The translations under genes and the position numbers were made by a program. From Halobacteriovoraceae bacterium (GTDB lineage Bacteria; Bdellovibrionota; Bacteriovoracia; Bacteriovoracales; Bacteriovoracaceae), in NCBI GenBank assembly GCA_002712005.1, contig PASP01000009.1:1-64000 (forward strand): 64,000 nt of DNA, written 5' to 3'. Shown in pieces: positions 42,827 through 51,240 of this stretch. Under the pieces are notes generated by a model. It had not been told where the DNA came from. It was given only the letters and a program-made list of their open reading frames with translations, and searched no databases. Each line of letters starts with the position of its first letter. Position 1 is the stretch's first letter.

Positions 42827-43924
42827 TTGGCGCATTCTTCTAAAGATTCAAAAGCTCACGTTTTCTATGCGGTCTATATGAACGACGAAGTTCATTATTA
42901 TACGGCATTTGATATTGTGTGCTTGATCGAACTGGGGGTCCTAGGAACTTTAGATTATTGCTATTGCTTTCATAAGTTCATGTGGCAAGAGATCGATAGT
43001 GACCCCTTTGTTATTGAAGGACTTGATCCCAAATTCAAAGTGATAAAAGAAAGTAAGCTTCAAGCTTCTCTTGCTGGAGCTCCTGACTTTATTCCTGATG
43101 GACCAAAAGGAAAGAAAGTCTATACTCTCGTCAATAAATTTTTAAACTACCATGAACATCACCATGGCCATAGTAAAGAGGATACAACGACCTCTTCACA
43201 GGGCATGAATGATATTGAATTGAAAAAGAAGATTCACCATTTGGAAGAGCGTATCGCTCGTTATCAAAAAGAGAAACTAAAGAAGGGCGCTTCCGATTAT
43301 TCAAGTCATGTTGATGAATCGACTCAAGGGATTTATGCCTGGGAGGAATTGATTGGTGAAGTCTTTGAAATTCTCGACTTTCCAGAATGGTATTTGAAAA
43401 AAGAGGGGAAGGCCCATGGGCCCTATAGCTTCTCTTATCTCTATGGTCTTTACAAAGATAATCTCCTCAATGAAAAGTCCCTGATTAAGAAAGAAGGCGA
43501 GCGAGTCTTTAATCGTATCAGTGAAGTTTATGAATTTAATACCAAAGTATTTTCTAAAGTAGAGCAGGGAAAAACTCGTCTCTTTGTGAGAAGAACTGAC
43601 TTTCGTATTCCCTTTTATGAGGTATGCGATATCACTTTTGGTGATCTCAGTTGGAAAGCTCATTGCACCAATCTTTCCATTGGTGGCTGTTTTATCGAGT
43701 TTGGGCAATTTCCAAAAGAGCTTACCTTGAATGCTGTAGTTAAATTTAAGCTTCACTCAAAACTTTTAAATACGAGTTTCGAAGTTCAGGCCATCGTTAA
43801 GAATATTCATGAAGGCAGAAGTGCGGGAATGGGTTGCTCATTCTTAGATCTTGATTCGGAGCATCGAAAGCTGATTGCCTCTTACGTAGAAAACTATCTA
43901 GGTCAGCATTCGCAAGCTTCTTAA
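42827..43924 (+). CDS. GYF_2-like plus PilZ domain protein
   Basis: Two modules are visible. About residues 185-240 resemble the GYF_2 domain: WYLKKEGKAHGPYSFSYLYG, then NLLNEKSLIKKEGE and ISEVYEF. Residues 250-360 are a PilZ domain with the c-di-GMP motifs RRTDFRIPF (RxxxR) and NLSIGGCF (D/NxSxxG), so it probably binds the messenger. Between them are a His-rich spot (HEHHHGH, about 105) and a short coiled coil. It starts at TTG (42827): AGGAGG stands 6 nt before it and no ATG fits. A role in c-di-GMP-controlled motility or envelope change is inferred. Confidence 0.82.
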   Translation: MAHSSKDSKAHVFYAVYMNDEVHYYTAFDIVCLIELGVLGTLDYCYCFHKFMWQEIDSDPFVIEGLDPKFKVIKESKLQASLAGAPDFIPDGPKGKKVYTLVNKFLNYHEHHHGHSKEDTTTSSQGMNDIELKKKIHHLEERIARYQKEKLKKGASDYSSHVDESTQGIYAWEELIGEVFEILDFPEWYLKKEGKAHGPYSFSYLYGLYKDNLLNEKSLIKKEGERVFNRISEVYEFNTKVFSKVEQGKTRLFVRRTDFRIPFYEVCDITFGDLSWKAHCTNLSIGGCFIEFGQFPKELTLNAVVKFKLHSKLLNTSFEVQAIVKNIHEGRSAGMGCSFLDLDSEHRKLIASYVENYLGQHSQAS

Positions 43925-43982
43925 ACTTGCGTTAAAGAATAAATTTTGCCATTATGAAGGAAATTTTGCGGAGGTTGGAGCA

Positions 43983-44117
43983 ATGTTTCCTCATGAAGCT
44001 CAAGAGATGATGGCGAAAATTCTATTTGTTGTATTTGCAATGTTAATCCTTTCTTTTTCAAAAGTTAATGCATCGCAGGTCCCATACCCATCCCAAAATG
44101 TTGTCCACATAAACTGA
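43983..44117 (+). pseudogene. Truncated secreted-protein ORF running into a mobile-element end
   Basis: A 44-codon ORF starts at an ATG (43983) with GGAGG about 10 nt upstream. It encodes a signal-peptide-like N-terminus (KILFVVFAMLILSFSKVNAS, residues 12-31) and only about 13 residues beyond, then stops at TGA (44115-44117), which lies in the terminal repeat of the element starting at 44111. The ribosome site and full signal peptide suggest the start of a real gene cut by insertion. A possible rest of it could lie after the element (frame reading FVEAVSFEKVGLFYLDRGRV before a stop at 44377), but the link is weak. Confidence 0.5.
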
Positions 44118-44134
44118 CCCCTTTAAATGGAGTT
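44111..44134. repeat. IS/MITE terminal inverted repeat, copy 2 (left end)
   Basis: Exact reverse complement of 132-155. It contains the TGA that terminates the truncated ORF at 43983. Confidence 0.7.
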
Positions 44135-44289
44135 GGTTTCCCTCAATAATTTTCTATCCTTTAAAATTTCACGAGTTAGGTCTTAAAAATCAAATGACTA
44201 TCTTCGGGCCCTCTATCTTTTAGAAGAGCTCAACTTTTATCTATTAAGTCATAGATTTGATGAGCCTTTAGATTCATTGAATAGAGTCG

Positions 44290-44313
44290 AACACCATTTA
44301 AAGGGGTCAGTTT
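44290..44313. repeat. IS/MITE terminal inverted repeat, copy 3 (right end)
   Basis: Reverse complement of 44111-44134 with one mismatch. Confidence 0.7.
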
Positions 44314-44543
44314 CTTTGTCGAAGCAGTTTCCTTTGAAAAAGTAGGACTCTTTTATTTAGATAGAGGGAGAGTTTAGGAGGAGGGAGTCCAATTTTTAAT
44401 AATTAGTTTACCCTTATGGGTTTAATTAGTTTTCGTTATGGACATTCAATTTATACCCCCGTTAAAATAAACCAGCTTTTATTTATTTTGATTTTAATTG
44501 ATACTAGTTATCAGAAAATTTTTAATCCACTGAAGGAGTTTTT
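44314..44543. promoter_or_regulatory. Upstream region of glnN with 10-bp direct repeats
   Basis: AT-rich region before glnN. TAATTAGTTT occurs at 44400-44409 and again at 44423-44432, 23 bp apart (about two helical turns, so on the same face of DNA), a layout seen for regulator binding sites. No sigma-54 GG/GC promoter is seen. A near-palindrome, TGATACTAGTTATCA, lies about 30 bp before the ATG. No ORF of note beyond the fragment ending at 44377. Confidence 0.3.
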
Positions 44544-46730
44544 ATGTCGGCCAAGAATGAACGTTTTAGAGCGAGAAACCTAGCGGTTCATCGCCCTGAG
44601 AGAAAAGTTGAATTTCCAAAAGATACGGACGGTCGTCACTTAAGGATAAGTGAGTATTATGGAAAGAATATTTTTGACTTTAGAACGGCAAAAGAAATTC
44701 CTGAGTCGGTAAAGAAAGAATTAATCTCCATTGCCAATACCAATAAGCCTCTGACGAAAGAAATGGCCGATGTAGTGGCCAAAGCCGCTTTAGAATGGGC
44801 CCTTTCTCGTGGAGCAACCCACTATTGTCACTGGTTTCAACCCCTAACCGGAAATACGGCTGAAAAGCATGATAGCTTTCTAGATATCAAAAATGGAGAG
44901 GCGATTGAAAATCTTTCGGCTTCTCAGCTTATGCAAGGTGAACCTGATGCCTCTTCTTTTCCTAATGGGGGAAGTCGCTCGACTTTTGAAGCCAGAGGTT
45001 ATACTTCATGGGACCTAACTTCTCCCATGTTTCTCGTGAGTGGAACTAATGGAAAGACGCTTTGTATTCCTACCGCCTTTATTTCTTATACAGGTCAGGC
45101 CTTAGATATTAAAACTCCCTTATTGCGTTCAGAAGTGGCCCTTTCCAATGCTGCCTGTCGCTTTCTTAAGGCCATTGGCCAAGAGACCACTCATGTTCAA
45201 TCCAATTGTGGATCAGAGCAAGAGTACTTTCTTGTGGATAAAGCCTTCTTCTATGCCCGTCCTGATTTAGTAATGACGGGAAGAACTTTATTCGGTTCAC
45301 TATCGGCAAAGAATCAGCAGCTTGATGATCACTACTTTGGAGATATTTCTGAGCGAGTGATGTCTTTTATGCAAGAGCTTGATTTTGAACTTCACAAATT
45401 GGGAGTACCTTCAAAAACAAGACACAATGAAGTAGCACCTGGTCAGTATGAGATTGCTCCTATTTTTGATCGAACCAATGTTGCAGCGGACTTAAATCAA
45501 ATTCTTATGTCGACACTCTCTCGTGTTGCCCATAAGCATGAGTTCGAAGTTCTTCTCCACGAGAAGCCTTTTGCAGGAATTAATGGTTCTGGTAAACACC
45601 TTAACTGGTCACTCTCTACTGTTGAAGGAGATAATCTTCTAAACCCTGGTGAAAAGCCGGAAGAGAATTATCGTTTTCTAACGGTTTGTTCAGCAGTTAA
45701 TGAAGCCGTTTTTCGCCATGGGGGCATGATTAGGGCCGCTATCGCTTCTGCTGGAAATGATCACCGTCTAGGGGCAAATGAAGCTCCACCTTCAATTATT
45801 TCAACTTATCTTGGTGATACGCTTGAGAAGATCTTTAGCGCCATTAAAGAAGGGAAGACTTTTACTTCTGATGATGAATGTACGATGGATCTTATGGCCA
45901 CTCAATTGGCGAATTTATCAAAAGATAATACTGACCGTAACCGAACTTCACCTTTTGCCTTTACTGGAAATAAATTTGAATTAAGGGCCTGTGGTTCTGA
46001 AATGGCGATTGGTTTACCTCTTTCTATTCTCAATGGGGCGGTTGCTGAAGTACTCAATGAGACAGCAGATAAAATTGAAAAACTTATGAGCTCAGGTAAG
46101 TCTTCTGAAGCGGCCATGAAAGAAGTAACTAAGGAATGGGTTACTCATTCTTATGACGTTATTTTCAATGGTGACGGTTATTCTGATGAGTGGATTGTGG
46201 AAGCTGAAAAGAGGGGACTTCCTAATTTAAAAACTACTGCCGACGCCCTTCCTCTTTTCATGGATAAGAAGAGCACAAACTTCTTATTTGAACAAAAAAT
46301 TTACACTCAAGATGAACTTGAAACTCGTTTTCATGTACTCGTTGAACGCTACAATGTGATTAGAGAGATTGAATTTAGAACTCTCATTGAGATGGTTAAT
46401 CAACATGTCATTCCAGCAGTCCTTCACTACAAGAAAGAGCTCGGAAGTGTAATTCGTATGCAAAAAGATCTCTCCATTGAATCCAGTGTAGAGAAATCGA
46501 TTTATAAGAAGATTAATTATGCTACGGAAACTCTCTTTACTAGGGTTGAAAATTTAAACAATAGCATCAATGAACTTGCTGAAGATGATGAAAAACGCAG
46601 TCATACCATTGCAGAAACTTTAATGCCTCTTTCAGAAGAAATTGCAGAATTGTGTAATGAAATTGAAGAGATGGTTCCTGATCAACTTTGGACGCTTCCT
46701 AAGTATTATGACATGCTCTTCCTAAGGTAA
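44544..46730 (+). CDS. glnN: Glutamine synthetase type III
   Basis: Makes glutamine from glutamate, ammonia and ATP. At 728 residues it has the GSIII size, much longer than GSI or GSII, with the GSIII-specific N-terminus (GATHYCHWFQPLTG), FPNGGSRSTFEARGYT, and the catalytic core NSNCGSEQEYF-like segment (SNCGSEQEYFLVD), RHNEVAPGQYEIAPIF, and GINGSGKHLNWSL followed by NDHRLGANEAPPSI. A helical C-terminal domain closes the protein. AAGGAG stands 7 nt before the ATG. Transcription ends at a strong hairpin at 46787. No PII or ntr gene is adjacent. Confidence 0.96.
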   Translation: MSAKNERFRARNLAVHRPERKVEFPKDTDGRHLRISEYYGKNIFDFRTAKEIPESVKKELISIANTNKPLTKEMADVVAKAALEWALSRGATHYCHWFQPLTGNTAEKHDSFLDIKNGEAIENLSASQLMQGEPDASSFPNGGSRSTFEARGYTSWDLTSPMFLVSGTNGKTLCIPTAFISYTGQALDIKTPLLRSEVALSNAACRFLKAIGQETTHVQSNCGSEQEYFLVDKAFFYARPDLVMTGRTLFGSLSAKNQQLDDHYFGDISERVMSFMQELDFELHKLGVPSKTRHNEVAPGQYEIAPIFDRTNVAADLNQILMSTLSRVAHKHEFEVLLHEKPFAGINGSGKHLNWSLSTVEGDNLLNPGEKPEENYRFLTVCSAVNEAVFRHGGMIRAAIASAGNDHRLGANEAPPSIISTYLGDTLEKIFSAIKEGKTFTSDDECTMDLMATQLANLSKDNTDRNRTSPFAFTGNKFELRACGSEMAIGLPLSILNGAVAEVLNETADKIEKLMSSGKSSEAAMKEVTKEWVTHSYDVIFNGDGYSDEWIVEAEKRGLPNLKTTADALPLFMDKKSTNFLFEQKIYTQDELETRFHVLVERYNVIREIEFRTLIEMVNQHVIPAVLHYKKELGSVIRMQKDLSIESSVEKSIYKKINYATETLFTRVENLNNSINELAEDDEKRSHTIAETLMPLSEEIAELCNEIEEMVPDQLWTLPKYYDMLFLR

Positions 46731-46786
46731 GATCGTTTAGTTTACTTTAAAGTTTTCGTTTAGATCACTTATTTTTTTTCATATTG

Positions 46787-46818
46787 AAATCCGTGTGCTA
46801 CAAAAGCGCACGGATTTT
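46787..46818 (+). terminator. Rho-independent terminator after glnN
   Basis: Twelve-base-pair stem (46787-46798 with 46806-46817, one G-T wobble), 7-nt loop, ending in TTTT. It lies only 22 nt before the ATG of the next gene, so it may also limit read-through into it. Confidence 0.75.
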
Positions 46819-46839
46819 GAGAAAATTTAAGGGGTTTAT

Positions 46840-48198
46840 ATGAAGAAGTTTTTACTATCTGCGCTATTTCTATTTCTATTTCTTTCTCAATTTACCATTC
46901 AGGCCAATTCTGAATTATCCGCTGAAGAGCTTCGTCGTGAATTTTCTTCCCACGGTGTTGTTCCTCTCTTTACTCTCAAACATAAGACCTATTCTGCTGA
47001 GAAGTTTGAATTAGGAAGACTTCTTTTCTTTGATAAAATTCTCTCTGGAAATAAGAATATTTCATGTGCAGCTTGCCACCATTCTCATTTTGGAAGTGGA
47101 GATGAACTTCCCTTATCTATAGGAGAAGGGGGAGAAGGACTCGGTAAGAAGAGAGAACTCAAAGCAGGGCATTTGATTCCTCGAAATGCTCCTCCTATTT
47201 TTAATCGTGGGTTTGATGACTATCACACAGTGATGTGGGATGGCCGAATTAGAAAAGGGGAGAAACCTGGAACATGGCAAACCCCTGAAGCGGGAATTAA
47301 TGGTGAGAACCCCGAGTTTGCTCATGTGGTTGAACCTCTTGAATCTATTTTGGCCGTTCAGGCCCTCTTTCCCATATCTTCTGAACACGAAATGCTGGGA
47401 GCCTTTCAAACGAATGAAGTCTCTAGAGAGACGGATCGTGATTATATGTGGATGCGTTTGAGAGAGCGAATTTTAAAGATTGAAAGATATCGTGATCTCC
47501 TTTTTAAAGCTTATCCAGAAGTTAAAGAGAGTTCTGATTTTAATTTTGGTCACATTGCAAATGCTGTTGGTGCATTTGAAGCCGAGGCCTTTAGGGCCGA
47601 TCGCACAGACTTTGATTATTTCCTTGCTGGTAAGAAAGAATTAACTAAGAGAGAAATGAGAGGAGCTCAACTCTTTTTAAATAAGGGAGCTTGTATAAGC
47701 TGTCACAATGGACCCTTTCTCAGTGACTTTGACAATCATGCTTTGGCCGTTCCTCAAATGGGGCCGGGTAAAGAAGAGGCCGTAAATGACCGAGGATTGG
47801 AATTACAAACTAAGAACCCAATGGATCGCTATAAGTTTAAAACTCCAACGCTTCGAAATGTAGAATTGACTGGGCCATGGATGCATGACGGTTATTTTAC
47901 AAATTTAAAAGAAGTGATCAAACATCATGTTAATGCGCAATCGAGTTTATTAAAGCATATTTCATCAAAGAATCATCAAAAGCATAAGCAACTCTTTATT
48001 AAGACACTCGATCGAGACTTCGAAAGAAATAGAGAACGTATGAGCTTCTTGAGCCCTAAGCTTGCTTCCCTGCCGCGTTTTAGTGAAGATGAAATTCACG
48101 ACCTCTATTTATTTCTATTAACTCTTACTGACCGAAGTTTTAAAGAGAGAGTTAAGAATCCTTTAAGTGTGCCTTCTGGACTAAGCGTCGATAAGTAA
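46840..48198 (+). CDS. Di-haem cytochrome c peroxidase (MauG/CcpA family)
   Basis: Periplasmic di-haem protein that reduces hydrogen peroxide with electrons from small cytochromes, or a MauG-like oxidase. A signal peptide covers residues 1-22. Two haem c sites are present: CAACH (about residue 76) and CISCH (about 286). LGRLLFFDKILSGNKNISCAACH and RNAPPIFNRGFDDYHTVMWDGR are family signatures, as is FKTPTLRNVELTGPWMHDGYF, with the distal-haem Met region. Length 452 aa is longer than the typical 330-aa peroxidase. AAGGGG precedes the ATG. No partner cytochrome is near. Confidence 0.92.
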   Translation: MKKFLLSALFLFLFLSQFTIQANSELSAEELRREFSSHGVVPLFTLKHKTYSAEKFELGRLLFFDKILSGNKNISCAACHHSHFGSGDELPLSIGEGGEGLGKKRELKAGHLIPRNAPPIFNRGFDDYHTVMWDGRIRKGEKPGTWQTPEAGINGENPEFAHVVEPLESILAVQALFPISSEHEMLGAFQTNEVSRETDRDYMWMRLRERILKIERYRDLLFKAYPEVKESSDFNFGHIANAVGAFEAEAFRADRTDFDYFLAGKKELTKREMRGAQLFLNKGACISCHNGPFLSDFDNHALAVPQMGPGKEEAVNDRGLELQTKNPMDRYKFKTPTLRNVELTGPWMHDGYFTNLKEVIKHHVNAQSSLLKHISSKNHQKHKQLFIKTLDRDFERNRERMSFLSPKLASLPRFSEDEIHDLYLFLLTLTDRSFKERVKNPLSVPSGLSVDK

Positions 48199-48199
48199 T

Positions 48200-49498
48200 T
48201 TAATTATTTGGCGGGATAAAGAGAACTGTATTTCTTGGGGAAAGCTCGGAGTCAAAAACTTGATAAAGTTGAGCATGCCGACCTTTTTCCACCTGCCATA
48301 GAGCACGATTGAGCAATATAAATTTCTCTAATATGCGACCAAAGCGCCAGCGAATTAGATTAGCGTGAAAGATGGTATGAATCTTTTTTTGAATATCTTC
48401 TCGTTGGTAAAAATCATCGAGAGTATCCTGTGATTCATAGAGATTAAATTTTTGGAGTTTCTTATGGGCGTAGGTACCAAAACTTTCAAAATAATCTCGG
48501 GCCTTTGCACTTCCTACAGTTATAAAAGTATTGTCGGTAGTATTGTCACTCATCCATAAATGAAGAGCTGCTCTATAGAGTTTTACTCTCTTTTTTAATT
48601 CATAGTCTTTGAAGTTGATCTTTGTATGTCCTCGCGTGGCCAACGTGAGTGCAAATTTTCCAAGCTCTAAAGGAGTATGTTCTTGGGAGAATTCACTTAA
48701 GTTCACTTCCGTGGTCCAATCAAGTTTTTGATAACAGCAACCAAAATTATAGAGGCCGTGATGATCCTGGTAGGTTTGGATATGTTCGAGTGCTAGAGGG
48801 CCACAAGTATGGAGTCCAAGGGTGGCCTGTGCTTCTTCGAAAATCAATCTATCTAGTTTTTGATCTTCCGAATCTTTGCCAAAGGTATGATTGAGAAAAG
48901 TTAAGCTTCCCGCACCTGTGGGGTAGGGGTATTTATCAAGCCTTTCCTTACCTAGAGTTTGAAGTTCGGCATTTGTATCGAGAGTTGTGACATGATGACC
49001 GTGATAAAGAGCAAGAATTCGGGCCAGGTGACCTTTTCCTCCACCTATATCAATAAATTTTAAAGAAGAAGAACTTTTGGGAAGAGTTTGATCAATGAAT
49101 TGAGAAAAGAAGCGGATTTCATGCTGCTTTTTTTCAGTTACATAATTAAGGGCCCAGCTAGGATAGGGGTATTGATTGGGATCTTGCATATCCTTTGAGA
49201 AGTCCCACTGGGGAATCGCTTCAAGCTCCTCTAATGTTTTGAATAATTCGGTTAGTCCTGAACTTTCAAGCTCTGTTGGAATGGTGCCAATTTCAATCAA
49301 CCAATGCTTTTCAAAGTCTAGTTCTTCCATGGCCTGGAGCCAACTCGCCGGATAGGCCTCTAAGGTATCAGGAAATTGATTGAGGACTTCTTCCGACCAT
49401 ATCCCCTTAAGCGGCTTAAGAAATTCATAGATCTTTACAAGTTCTTGCTGATAGAACTTGGCCGTGTGCTCTAATGTGGGATAAACTGGATAAGTCAT
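48200..49498 (-). CDS. METTL25-like SAM-dependent methyltransferase
   Basis: Rossmann-fold methyltransferase of the Methyltransf_32/METTL25 type. The SAM site is FIDIGGGKGHLARILALYHG (about 150-169), with Asp in VTTLDTNAELQ as the acidic ribose ligand. Further on, LGLHTCGPLALEHI and NFGCCYQKL match the GLHaCGdL and gCCY signatures of this family, which is mostly described in eukaryotes. The N-terminal 140 residues are helical. Substrate is unknown. Its ATG lies only 37 bp from that of murD, which runs the other way, so their promoters must overlap. Confidence 0.82.
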   Translation of the reverse strand: MTYPVYPTLEHTAKFYQQELVKIYEFLKPLKGIWSEEVLNQFPDTLEAYPASWLQAMEELDFEKHWLIEIGTIPTELESSGLTELFKTLEELEAIPQWDFSKDMQDPNQYPYPSWALNYVTEKKQHEIRFFSQFIDQTLPKSSSSLKFIDIGGGKGHLARILALYHGHHVTTLDTNAELQTLGKERLDKYPYPTGAGSLTFLNHTFGKDSEDQKLDRLIFEEAQATLGLHTCGPLALEHIQTYQDHHGLYNFGCCYQKLDWTTEVNLSEFSQEHTPLELGKFALTLATRGHTKINFKDYELKKRVKLYRAALHLWMSDNTTDNTFITVGSAKARDYFESFGTYAHKKLQKFNLYESQDTLDDFYQREDIQKKIHTIFHANLIRWRFGRILEKFILLNRALWQVEKGRHAQLYQVFDSELSPRNTVLFIPPNN

Positions 49499-49535
49499 TA
49501 ATGCCTGACATTATACAGAAAAAAGAGCGGAGTCT

Positions 49536-50894
49536 ATGAATTTATCTGATAAAAATATTGTCGTCTTTGGCCCAGGAGTAAGTGGTAGAGCAACCTTGGA
49601 ATTTCTTGGACATTTTGATATTTCCTCGGCAACGATTGTAGGCTCAGGTGATCCTAGTGAATGGAAATTAGATGATTCATTTCTAGAGGCTCCTTTTCAG
49701 GCCTTATCCCAAACAGATCCGCGCTGTGAAGATATTTTTGCTGATAGTGATCTTATTATTCTCTCTCCTGGGATTGCTAGGGAGCATCCTCTTTTAACTA
49801 AGGCGCTTAATAAGGGAGTAAAAGTTTGGTGTGAGGTTGAACTGGCCTTTCACTTTTTTAAAGGGCCAATTATTGGGGTGACTGGAACCAATGGAAAAAC
49901 AACGACAGTCACCTTATTGGGTGAGGTATTCAAAAGATATGGAAGTTCGCCTTTTATTGGGGGAAATATTGGCCTTCCTTTTGTTAAGTCGTATAAAGCA
50001 CAAACCGCCTATGATTTGGCCGTGCTTGAGCTTTCAAGTTTTCAATTAGAATCCCTTGAAGACTTTCATTGTCAATTTAGTGCCATTCTCAATGTCTTTC
50101 CCAATCATGGTGAGCGTTATGAAAATCATGAAGACTATCGCTTGGCGAAGTGGAATATTATTTCTCACCAGAGTCATTCCCCATCTGTTGAACAAAATGA
50201 CATCCTCTTCCTAGGAGCAGGAGTGGGAGATATGCCTGAAGGCCTAGGATCTCCAGAAGTGGTCTCCATGCCCGAAAACTTTGAAGTCGATTTAGTCCAA
50301 GAAATCGAGGGCTTTGATTTTTCTCAAGTTAAAATTGTTGGGCTCCATAATCGCATGAATATTTGGTTTGCTTGGAAATTATTTAGTTCTTATATAGAAC
50401 GCTACGAGAGAGAGAACTTATCCAAGGCCAAGAAAATTTTTAAAGAAGTCGTTTATGAATTTAAAGGGGTGGAGCATCGAGTAGAAGCAACGGGGCAGTG
50501 GGATGGTCATCTTCTCTACAATGATGCAAAGAGTACGAATTGGAAGGCGACGCTTACTGCTTTGACAGCAGTCGAGGAATTAAATCTTCCCATATATCTT
50601 ATTATGGGTGGTCAGCTACGGGGACAGAATGATTTGCCTTCTGATGAGCAATTGGAGCAGATTAAAAAATCTGCTACCCATATTTTGACTATAGGGGATT
50701 CTGGAGAATTACTTTCTAAGAATTTTCCTCTTTTTCAATATGTGAAAGATTTAGCGGGAGTGAAAGAGAAAATGCTTGAACTCAAAGAGAAGGGAGTTCT
50801 CCTCTTTTCTCCAGGATTTCCTAGCTTTGATCAATTCAATAATTATGCTCATAGAGGAAGATGCTTTAAAGAAGTCTTCGGTACTGAGAAGTGA
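49536..50894 (+). CDS. murD: UDP-N-acetylmuramoylalanine-D-glutamate ligase
   Basis: Peptidoglycan enzyme that adds D-glutamate to UDP-MurNAc-L-Ala. Three Mur-ligase domains are visible: the N-terminal Rossmann-like part (VVFGPGVSGRATLEFLGHF), the ATPase centre with P-loop GVTGTNGKTTT (about 113) and LELSSFQLESLEDF, and the C-terminal domain with NDAKSTNWKATLTAL and SPGFPSFDQFNNYAHRG. Length 452 aa is normal. Unlike in most bacteria it stands outside any mur/fts cluster, so it could be a second copy or a dispersed single copy. GGAG precedes the ATG. Confidence 0.92.
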   Translation: MNLSDKNIVVFGPGVSGRATLEFLGHFDISSATIVGSGDPSEWKLDDSFLEAPFQALSQTDPRCEDIFADSDLIILSPGIAREHPLLTKALNKGVKVWCEVELAFHFFKGPIIGVTGTNGKTTTVTLLGEVFKRYGSSPFIGGNIGLPFVKSYKAQTAYDLAVLELSSFQLESLEDFHCQFSAILNVFPNHGERYENHEDYRLAKWNIISHQSHSPSVEQNDILFLGAGVGDMPEGLGSPEVVSMPENFEVDLVQEIEGFDFSQVKIVGLHNRMNIWFAWKLFSSYIERYERENLSKAKKIFKEVVYEFKGVEHRVEATGQWDGHLLYNDAKSTNWKATLTALTAVEELNLPIYLIMGGQLRGQNDLPSDEQLEQIKKSATHILTIGDSGELLSKNFPLFQYVKDLAGVKEKMLELKEKGVLLFSPGFPSFDQFNNYAHRGRCFKEVFGTEK

Positions 50895-50913
50895 GTCGTG
50901 AAAGCGATGAGTC

Positions 50914-51081
50914 TTAGTAACTGGCCTTCACTGAAGTGACTGTTGTTTTCATTTGACTTAAGGCGGCAGGATTTCTCTTTAGAGTAGAGTCTTGATTTTG
51001 CCTGTAGGGATCGGCCACGGTTATTTTGAGAAGGAATAATCCCAAAAAGAGCATAACCAATTTCTTAATACTTATTTTCAT
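50914..51081 (-). CDS. Small secreted peptide (55 aa)
   Basis: An ORF of 55 codons starts at an ATG (51081) with AGGTAGGA immediately upstream. Residues 1-23 form a strong signal peptide (MKISIKKLVMLFLGLFLLKI, cleavage probably after TVA), leaving a polar mature peptide of about 32 residues with Arg, Lys, Gln and Thr and no cysteine. It is convergent with murD, 19 bp beyond its stop. No family can be named; the ribosome site and signal peptide are the support. Confidence 0.6.
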   Translation of the reverse strand: MKISIKKLVMLFLGLFLLKITVADPYRQNQDSTLKRNPAALSQMKTTVTSVKASY

Positions 51082-51240
51082 TTCCTACCTGTCCAATTGA
51101 AAGGATGAGATATACAAGTTAATTTGTCATATAATCGTCCTAAATAGTTAAAAACTTTAGACAATTAAAATAAAAGCATTGAATAATATGAAGATTTAAA
51201 GATATTAAATTTTCTAAGTCATTAGAATTAAAGGGTAATT

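Larger units (their letters stand above)
44111..44313. mobile_element. 203-bp MITE-like element with inverted terminal repeats
   Basis: The ends are inverted repeats: 44111-44134 and 44290-44313, identical over the outer 20 bases (AAACTGACCCCTTTAAATGG) and 23 of 24 overall. The same repeat ends the IS at the left edge of the window (132-155). The interior holds no complete transposase, only a short open frame near the right end (44205-44313, ending in HLKGS at the repeat). It is best seen as a non-autonomous or internally deleted derivative of that IS. No target-site duplication is evident. Confidence 0.6.

Noticed and set aside
44111-44313. Inverted repeats at 44 kb as a transcription terminator
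   Set aside because: Arms are about 155 bp apart and identical to an IS end elsewhere, which fits a mobile element rather than a hairpin.
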